Assembly (NCBI GenBank): GCA_035310125.1
Contig: DATGEP010000014.1
Coordinates: forward strand, 1 to 9,955
DNA: 9,955 nucleotides
Origin: DATGEP01 sp035310125
GTDB taxonomy: Bacteria > Chloroflexota > Ktedonobacteria > Ktedonobacterales > JADMIN01
Reading direction: 5' to 3'
Shown one piece after another: positions 5,015 to 9,955 of this stretch. The notes beneath the pieces were generated by a model that saw only the letters and a program-made list of their open reading frames with translations, searched no databases and had not been told where the DNA came from. Position numbers and translations under genes: made by a program. Within the stretch, counting starts at the first letter, position 1. Every line of letters starts with the position of its first letter.

Positions 5015-6700
5015 CTAGGCCCCTTCACTCTGCCAGCGCGGCTCCATGCGTGGCTCCGCCTGTAGCGGCTGGATATGGTGGCGCAGCGCGCGCGCCGCCG
5101 TGTTCACCAGCATGCGGTCAACGCCTTCCACCGCAAGGATAGCGTATGCGACATCGGGGAAAACCAGCCACGACGGGAAGGCTGAGTACCGCGACTCCCA
5201 GTGCGGACGAAACTTCGCGTTGAAGGCTTCGAGCGAGCCAAGCTGCACCGCCTGCCCAGCCAGCTTTAATACGACGCGACCCAATCGCGAGGATGAGAGC
5301 GACGAGAACGTCGAGAAATTGAGGCTGACCGCCGAGGCGCCGCGCTGTTTGAGCGCGCTGAGCACCTCGATCATCAGAAACTCCATCGTCGCGTTCGGAG
5401 CGGCGCGCATGCGGCGGGTCAGATCGAGCGAATAGTAGCCCTCGCCGCCGGGCAGTAGCGTCAGGTATGCAATGGGCCGGTTGTCGGGATCGTTGAGTAT
5501 GCCGATGAGGCAATCCGGGTCGGAATGCGTGGGGAAGCGCCCCAGCGTCATGCAGCATCCATGCGTTTGGCCGCCGCGCCCCTCGCGCCATTCCGTGTCA
5601 ATCTTGTCCAGCGCCCCTCGCTGCCGCGCCGAAATCTCCGCCGCTGAGAGCACCACCGCGGAGAAGCCCCGCTTGGAGAGGGAACGCTGCACCCAGCGCA
5701 TCTTCTTCGCCAGCTTTTCCACCGCAAAGTCCGCCAGGTCCACCACCGCTTCCCTACCGATGGTCAGCGTGCGCATCCCACACGCCGCGGCGATCGGCTG
5801 CTCTTCCGCGGCCAGCGCCACGGCGGCGGGCACCAGATGCTGCGCCGCGCAGTACTCGCGAAAACCGCGATACACCGCCGCGCGGTCGGCGGGCGCTGCC
5901 AGAATCGCGCCCACCTGCACGGCCACGCGCCCTTCCTGACGATAGGTTATGGCGCCGCGCCCCTGTGGATCTACAAAGCGGCTCACGTCGCTGCGCCGGG
6001 CAAGATACGCGAGGGAGTTGTGCGAGGCGCGCCCGAAGCGATGGTACAGATCGCCGGCTCCGTCATCGAATTGCTCCCTCAGCCGCAGCAGCGAAGTCCA
6101 CGAGAACGCCAGGAAGATAGTAAGAAGGAAGAGGGGCAGCAAAAGCTGAGATTCGTCGAACCAGTAATGCTCCAGCGGCAGCTTGGCCGTTATCACATGC
6201 GTCGCGTGCTCGACCCACGGAAATGTGTCCTTACCCCAGTCCGCAAGCATCCGCAATCCGCCAAGCACCCCTTTGCCGAGCAGGTCATAGGCTTTCACTA
6301 GCAGAACGAGGCCGATTGCCAGGCGCACCACATCCACCACGGTGTAGCGCAGCGGAATGTTGTGGAGCGTGTGGCGCATTTCCCAGAGGATGCCGAGCAG
6401 GATGCCGTTGATGACGGCCTCCTCCACGTCCAATCCCTTGACGAGATTCGCCACAATCGCCACCGCCGCGCAACCCATCAGCGCATAGGCTGCCCGCCGG
6501 TGGCCCTGCGCCGCCGGATACGCCAGCAACAGCATCGTCACACCCGCAAAGAGCGTTACATGCTGCGCGCCCAGAATCAGTGACCCCGGCAAGCGGCCGG
6601 CCAATAAGACATAGCGCATTGGCAGGACCGGCAGCAAGGTGGTCAGGATGTTGACCATCGCTACCCCGCAGAACAGGATCATCCGCCTCGCTGTCCGCAC
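5015..6700 (-). CDS. membrane phosphatidylglycerol lysyltransferase-like protein (MprF/LysX-type DUF2156 domain)
   Basis: Predicted aminoacyl-tRNA-dependent lipid aminoacylase, which in this family moves Lys, Ala or another amino acid from tRNA onto phosphatidylglycerol and reduces negative surface charge. The N-terminal ~205 residues are membrane-spanning, with hydrophobic stretches near 8-27, 42-62, 70-88, 94-107, 121-141 and 185-205. The rest is the cytosolic two-GNAT LPG_synthase_C (DUF2156) region. Recognisable parts are IAYLTLLPGGEGYYSLDLTRR (410-430), APNATMEFLMIEVL (434-447, like PNG.MDFL in MprF) and AFNAKFRPHWESRYSAFPSW (492-511, like the F..KF.P.WE.RYL signature). The anchor is shorter than in MprF (about 14 helices) and resembles the LysX/mini-MprF layout; no LysRS domain is fused. 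The start is GTG at 6700, chosen because AAGGAGG lies six bases upstream and ATG codons further in would cut the first helix. The amino acid used cannot be read from sequence. Confidence 0.85.
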   Translation of the reverse strand: MRTARRMILFCGVAMVNILTTLLPVLPMRYVLLAGRLPGSLILGAQHVTLFAGVTMLLLAYPAAQGHRRAAYALMGCAAVAIVANLVKGLDVEEAVINGILLGILWEMRHTLHNIPLRYTVVDVVRLAIGLVLLVKAYDLLGKGVLGGLRMLADWGKDTFPWVEHATHVITAKLPLEHYWFDESQLLLPLFLLTIFLAFSWTSLLRLREQFDDGAGDLYHRFGRASHNSLAYLARRSDVSRFVDPQGRGAITYRQEGRVAVQVGAILAAPADRAAVYRGFREYCAAQHLVPAAVALAAEEQPIAAACGMRTLTIGREAVVDLADFAVEKLAKKMRWVQRSLSKRGFSAVVLSAAEISARQRGALDKIDTEWREGRGGQTHGCCMTLGRFPTHSDPDCLIGILNDPDNRPIAYLTLLPGGEGYYSLDLTRRMRAAPNATMEFLMIEVLSALKQRGASAVSLNFSTFSSLSSSRLGRVVLKLAGQAVQLGSLEAFNAKFRPHWESRYSAFPSWLVFPDVAYAILAVEGVDRMLVNTAARALRHHIQPLQAEPRMEPRWQSEGA

Positions 6701-6706
6701 GCAATT

Positions 6707-6713
6707 CCTCCTT
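6707..6713 (-). promoter_or_regulatory. strong Shine-Dalgarno that decides the GTG start
   Basis: Minus-strand AAGGAGG, six nucleotides before the GTG at 6700-6698, is a perfect anti-16S match and fixes the start of the lysyltransferase-like gene. Confidence 0.85.
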
Positions 6714-6728
6714 CACATGCCGGCATCG

Positions 6729-6737
6729 AGTATAGCA
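6729..6737 (-). promoter_or_regulatory. extended -10 promoter for the lysyltransferase-like gene
   Basis: The minus strand reads TGC-TATACT, an extended -10 box (TGnTATAnT type) 28 nt upstream of the GTG. No good -35 lies 16-18 nt further up (TAGGCG at 17), as is common for extended -10 promoters. Transcription would begin close to the ribosome site, so the gene can be read independently of valS. Confidence 0.5.
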
Positions 6738-6828
6738 GATACCAAAGTTTGCGCCTACGCTCCCAGGACGATCCGTTCCGCCTACGCGATAGTGCGTAGC
6801 CGGTAATCGGGTGAGACGATTAGCAGAT

Positions 6829-6850
6829 GGGGCGTCTGGATGGACGCCCC
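6829..6850 (-). terminator. candidate terminator hairpin after valS
   Basis: GGGGCGTC (6829-6836) and GACGCCCC (6843-6850) form a perfect 8-bp GC-rich stem with a 6-nt loop, 36 nt past the valS stop. On the minus strand it is followed by ATCTGCTAAT rather than a T-run, so it may pause or stabilise rather than terminate. Confidence 0.45.
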
Positions 6851-6886
6851 CAACACCCGGCTCGGCAACCCGGATCATCCTGCCGA

Positions 6887-9616
6887 TCACTCCGCCAGAT
6901 CGCGCCGCTGCGCCTCCAGCTTTGTCAGCGTGTCTTGCGCCGCGGCCAGCGCATCGCGCTCTTTCTGGACAACTTCCGGTCGCGCCCGCTCCACAAAGCT
7001 GGAGTTCTCCAGCATCTTGCGGGACCGCTCAATTTGCTTGCGCGCGTCCTCCATGTGGGCATCGAGCCGGGCGAGCTCTTTCGCGACATCCAGCATGCCC
7101 GCCAGCGGCAGATAGACCTCGACGCCACTCGCGACCAGCGCCATCGCCTGCTGCGGCTTCGACGCCAGCTTCCGCTCGATCTTGGGTGGCTCCGTGCGCG
7201 CGAGCTGCTCGATCAGCGGCGCCTGCTGCTTCAGCAGCGCGGTTTTTGCCCCGCCCGCCAGGATGACGGAGATGCGCCTCGCTGGCTCAACCGCCGCCTG
7301 TTTACGGGCGTCGCGAATGCGCGTGATGATCTCCTGGATCAGCGCGAAGCTCTCTTCCGCCTCACTGTTGATCTGGAGCGCCGCTTCGGCGCGGGCTGCC
7401 GGCCACGGCGCGATGATCAACGCCGTCGCGGGGCGCTCATCCTCTGTGATGCCCGCATACAGATGCTGCCAGATCTCCTCGGTGACAAACGGCATGAACG
7501 GATGCAGCAATCGCAGCGACCGATCCAGCACGGCTCGCAATATCTGGGCCGTGCGCTTCCGGTGCCCTTTCTCCGCAAGCTGCCCCTTCGCGATTTCAAC
7601 ATACCAATCGCAATACTCCGACCAGAAGAAGTCGAAGATTTGCCGCCCGGCCTCGCCGAACTGGTACTCTTCCATCAGCCGCGTGACATCCGCCGAAAGC
7701 CGCTGCGCCCGGCTGAGAATCCAGGCGTCAGCCAGCGTCTTCGGCTCGATCTCCTCCAACGCCGGAATGCCTCCCCCAATGTTCTCGGTCTGCCCAAGAA
7801 CAAAGCGGCTGGCGTTCCAGATCTTGTTGGCAAAGTTGCGGTTGCCGGCGATGCGGTTCATGGAGAGCTTGGTGTCGTTGCCCGGCGTGCTACTCGTCGC
7901 CAGCGTGAAACGCAAGGCATCGGTGCCGTAACTGTCAATGACCTCCAGTGGATCAATCCCGTTGCCGAGCGTCTTGCTCATCTTCCGGCCCTGCCCATCT
8001 CGGACCATTCCATGCAGGTAGATGGTATCGAACGGGAGGATACCCAGGAAGTGGATGCCGGACATGACCATGCGGGCGACCCACAGGAAGATAATGTCGT
8101 AGCCCGTCTCCAGCACACTGGTGGGATAGAAGTGGCGCAGGTCGGGCGTATCATCGGGCCAGCCCAGCGTGCTGAACGGCCACAGCCAGGAGCTGAACCA
8201 CGTATCCAGAACGTCGGGGTCCTGGGTGATTTGCTCGCTGCCGCAGTGCGCACAGACCGTTGGATCCTCGCGGCTGACGGTGATCTGACCACAGGTGGCG
8301 CAATGCCACGCGGGAATGCGGTGGCCGAACCAGATCTGGCGTGAGATATTCCAATCGCGGATGTTCTCCAGCCAGTCGGTATAGATTTTGCCAAAGCGAT
8401 CAGGAATGATGCGCAGCTGGCCGTACGTGTACGCGCCGAGCGCGCCCGTTGCCAGCGGCGCCATCTTGACCCACCATTGCATCGAGGGCAGCGGCTCGAT
8501 GATGGTATCGCAGCGGTCGCAGTGGCCCAGCGGAATGGTGTAATCGTCCGCCTTCTCCAACAGCCCCAGCCGCTCGAATTCGGCGATGACGCCCTTGCGC
8601 GCCTCGTAGCGGTCCTGCCCGGCGAACGGCCCCGCCGCATCGGTCATCTTGGCGTCAAAGCCAATGACTTGAATGCGTTCCAGTCCGTGCCGGTTGCCGA
8701 TCTCGAAGTCTGTTGGATCATGCGACGGCGTGACCTTGACGGCACCCGTGCCGAAGCTCTTATCAACGGCGTCGTCGGCGATGATGGGGATGCGCCGGTT
8801 CATAATGGGCAGAATCGCGTAGCGCCCGACGAGATCGCGGTAGCGCTCGTCATCGGGATTGACGGCGACCGCTGTATCACCCAGGATCGTCTCGGGACGC
8901 GTCGTGGCGACGGTAATGTAGCGCTGCTCCGTCTCGCCTTCCGTCTGTTCGAGAGGATAGCGAACGTAGTAGAGCTTACCAGGTGTGTCTACGACGTTGA
9001 CTTCCAGATCGGAGATGGAGCTATTGCAGGTGGGACACCAGTTGATGATGCGCTCGCCACGATAGATCAGCCCTTCCTCGTACAGCCGGACGAAGACTTC
9101 GCGAACGGCGCGCGACAGCCCCTCGTCCAGTGTGAAGCGGGCGCGGTCCCAATCGCAGGAGACGCCGAGCCGGCGGTGCTGATCCTGGATGCGATGCCGG
9201 TAGCGCTTGACCCACGCCGTGACACGCTCGACGAAGGCTTCGCGCCCAATCTCGTGGCGGCTGGTGCCTTCTTTGGCAAGCTGGCGCTCGACGGCGGCCT
9301 GGGTCGCGAGGGCGGCATGATCTTCGCCGGGAACCCAGAGCGTCTCGTCACCACGCATGCGGTGGTAACGGATCATGATATCTTCCATCGTCGAGGTTAG
9401 CGCATGCCCGATGTGCAACGCGCCGGTGACGTTGGGCGGCGGCATGCTGATGACGAACGGCGCGCGGTCTGGATTGTTGCTGGGGCGCGGCTTAAAGTAG
9501 CCGCTCGACTCCCACCAGGCGTAGATGCGCTGCTCCGTCGTCTGTGGGTCATAGGTCTTGGGAATCTGGTCGAGGCGTCGCTCGCTCGCCGGCTCGACTC
9601 GCTCTTCCGTTGTCAT
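6887..9616 (-). CDS. valS: valyl-tRNA synthetase
   Basis: Class I synthetase that charges tRNA-Val, cytoplasmic and essential. At 909 aa it is in the normal bacterial range. Visible parts in order: PPPNVTGALHIGHAL (59-73) with the HIGH motif at 68-71; the CP1 editing domain with CPTC (194-197), TTRPETILGDTAV (238-250) and GTGAVKVTPSHDPTDFEIG (289-307); CDRC (366-369) and CATC/CAHC (439-458) cysteine pairs suggesting zinc ribbons; DVLDTWFSS (468-476); KMSKT in place of KMSKS (545-549) in GRKMSKTLGNGIDP; the anticodon-binding region (W600 to about 760); and a C-terminal coiled-coil arm (about 840-909). I chose ATG 9616: AAGG lies nine bases upstream and its product begins MTTEERVEP. The longer frame from 9712 would translate the T-box and terminator stem. 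Expression is controlled by the upstream T-box. Confidence 0.97.
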   Translation of the reverse strand: MTTEERVEPASERRLDQIPKTYDPQTTEQRIYAWWESSGYFKPRPSNNPDRAPFVISMPPPNVTGALHIGHALTSTMEDIMIRYHRMRGDETLWVPGEDHAALATQAAVERQLAKEGTSRHEIGREAFVERVTAWVKRYRHRIQDQHRRLGVSCDWDRARFTLDEGLSRAVREVFVRLYEEGLIYRGERIINWCPTCNSSISDLEVNVVDTPGKLYYVRYPLEQTEGETEQRYITVATTRPETILGDTAVAVNPDDERYRDLVGRYAILPIMNRRIPIIADDAVDKSFGTGAVKVTPSHDPTDFEIGNRHGLERIQVIGFDAKMTDAAGPFAGQDRYEARKGVIAEFERLGLLEKADDYTIPLGHCDRCDTIIEPLPSMQWWVKMAPLATGALGAYTYGQLRIIPDRFGKIYTDWLENIRDWNISRQIWFGHRIPAWHCATCGQITVSREDPTVCAHCGSEQITQDPDVLDTWFSSWLWPFSTLGWPDDTPDLRHFYPTSVLETGYDIIFLWVARMVMSGIHFLGILPFDTIYLHGMVRDGQGRKMSKTLGNGIDPLEVIDSYGTDALRFTLATSSTPGNDTKLSMNRIAGNRNFANKIWNASRFVLGQTENIGGGIPALEEIEPKTLADAWILSRAQRLSADVTRLMEEYQFGEAGRQIFDFFWSEYCDWYVEIAKGQLAEKGHRKRTAQILRAVLDRSLRLLHPFMPFVTEEIWQHLYAGITEDERPATALIIAPWPAARAEAALQINSEAEESFALIQEIITRIRDARKQAAVEPARRISVILAGGAKTALLKQQAPLIEQLARTEPPKIERKLASKPQQAMALVASGVEVYLPLAGMLDVAKELARLDAHMEDARKQIERSRKMLENSSFVERARPEVVQKERDALAAAQDTLTKLEAQRRDLAE

Positions 9617-9640
9617 CGTTACGCACCTTCTTTTGTAGAC

Positions 9641-9681
9641 GCAAAGAGAGCCTTCCCCGCCAAGGACGAGGGAAGGCTCTC
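9641..9681 (-). terminator. T-box-controlled intrinsic terminator before valS
   Basis: On the minus strand GAGAGCCTTCCC (9681-9670) pairs with GGGAAGGCTCTC (9657-9646) as a perfect 12-bp stem, followed by TTTGC. The U-run is short, but the stem is strong. Its 5' arm overlaps the strands used by the antiterminator, so the two folds exclude each other. Confidence 0.85.
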
Positions 9682-9694
9682 GTGGTGCCACCTT
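9662..9694 (-). promoter_or_regulatory. T-box antiterminator
   Basis: AAGG (9694-9691) pairs with CCTT (9665-9662), and ACGAG (9683-9679) with CTCGT (9670-9666). This leaves the 7-nt bulge TGGCACC, the canonical antiterminator shape in which UGGN pairs with the tRNA 3' end. The N is C here. Both helices compete with the terminator stem. Confidence 0.88.
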
Positions 9695-9908
9695 GTTTTG
9701 CGGCGCGCCCATTGTGTGTGTTTGGGCAGCCGCCTCAACCGCGCGATAACGGGCGCATCCCGTGCGACGCTACACCTGATCATTCACGCCGCAGGCTAAC
9801 GGGTCACTTCGGCGGACCATCACTGCGGAGCGCTCGCACCACAAGGCGCCCCGTCTCTGCCGGCTGGTTTCCGCGTACTCTTCCCGATCAAAGCCACGAT
9901 ACCCTCTC

Positions 9909-9938
9909 AGTGTATTCCGCAAGCGTTCACTATGTCAA
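9909..9938 (-). promoter_or_regulatory. sigma70-type promoter of the valS T-box transcript
   Basis: Minus-strand TTGACA (9938-9933, perfect -35) and TACACT (9914-9909, four of six -10 matches) are 18 nt apart. They place the transcript start near 9902, just before T-box stem I. Confidence 0.8.
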
Positions 9939-9955
9939 GCGGGCAACAAAGGAGG

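Larger units (their letters stand above)
9641..9902 (-). promoter_or_regulatory. T-box riboswitch leader of valS (Val GUG specifier)
   Basis: RNA leader that senses the charging state of tRNA-Val. Stem I can be drawn by hand: base GGCT (9895-9892) pairs with AGCC (9797-9794); CGGG (9886-9883) with CCCG (9803-9800); above the specifier loop GCGG-AA-ACC (9874-9866) pairs with GGT-CCGC (9818-9812). The loop has the AGAGTA motif on the 5' side (9881-9876) and GAA-GTG-A on the 3' side, giving the valine codon GTG at 9807-9805. Further up are GCAGAGAC, fitting the AG bulge, and GGTGCGAG (9840-9833), fitting the terminal loop. A CA-rich-loop hairpin (9733-9700) fits stem III. The T-box sequence AAGGTGGCACCACGAG lies at 9694-9679. 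Uncharged tRNA-Val should favour the antiterminator and allow valS transcription. Confidence 0.93.

Noticed and set aside
8692..8700. GGTTGCCGA inside valS, resembling the array core
   Set aside because: Only nine bases match, and it sits in conserved coding sequence; treated as chance.
6827..9400. Long plus-strand open frames opposite valS (6827-8344 and 8477-9400)
   Set aside because: They are antisense shadows of a clear valS in GC-rich DNA, low-complexity in composition, with no family motif.
9617..9712. Upstream ATG start for valS at 9712
   Set aside because: The extra 32 codons would run through the T-box, antiterminator and terminator; ATG 9616 has a ribosome site and a typical ValS N terminus.
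9947..9955. AAAGGAGG at the right edge, plus strand, like a ribosome site of a divergent gene
   Set aside because: Any start codon would be outside the window, so no gene can be supported.

Overview
This is GC-rich chromosomal DNA from a bacterium. A T-box leader in front of valS, with a transcription terminator inside it, points to a group that uses T-boxes (Bacillota, Actinomycetota, Chloroflexota and relatives). The high GC, short dispersed hairpin repeats, a two-GNAT-domain lysyl-PG synthase-like protein and FGE-sulfatase debris make Chloroflexota my best guess. That is an inference; no marker gene settles it.

Left part, plus strand: the 3' part of a DHA2-type multidrug MFS exporter runs off the left edge (to 1447). 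A 224-bp gap follows, holding a weak candidate promoter and small palindromes. Next is a complete family-1 glycoside hydrolase (1672-3033) with both catalytic glutamates.

Middle, 3034-4335: about 1.3 kb with no intact gene. It holds an array of eleven copies of a TTGCCG-type repeat, six of them in three pairs with an exact 30-nt period. Four other hairpin or tandem repeat types are interleaved with it. The right end is a minus-strand remnant of a formylglycine-generating-enzyme-like gene with a large internal deletion. This looks like a decayed locus that has collected non-autonomous repeats.

Right part, all minus strand, in transcription order: a sigma70-type promoter (9909-9938); a T-box leader with a GUG (Val) specifier, antiterminator and terminator; valS (9616-6887); a membrane-anchored phosphatidylglycerol lysyltransferase-like gene (6700-5015) with its own strong ribosome site and an extended -10 box; and an alkyltransferase-like DNA-repair gene (4860-4336) whose acceptor Cys is replaced by Ala. 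The valS leader is expected to raise transcription when uncharged tRNA-Val accumulates. The next gene is of a family that uses aminoacyl-tRNA, but spacing, a hairpin after valS and a separate candidate promoter suggest separate control.

The best candidates for something new are the 30-nt-period repeat array and the unusual T-box bulge base. I see no CRISPR array, tRNA, rRNA, transposase, prophage or defence system.
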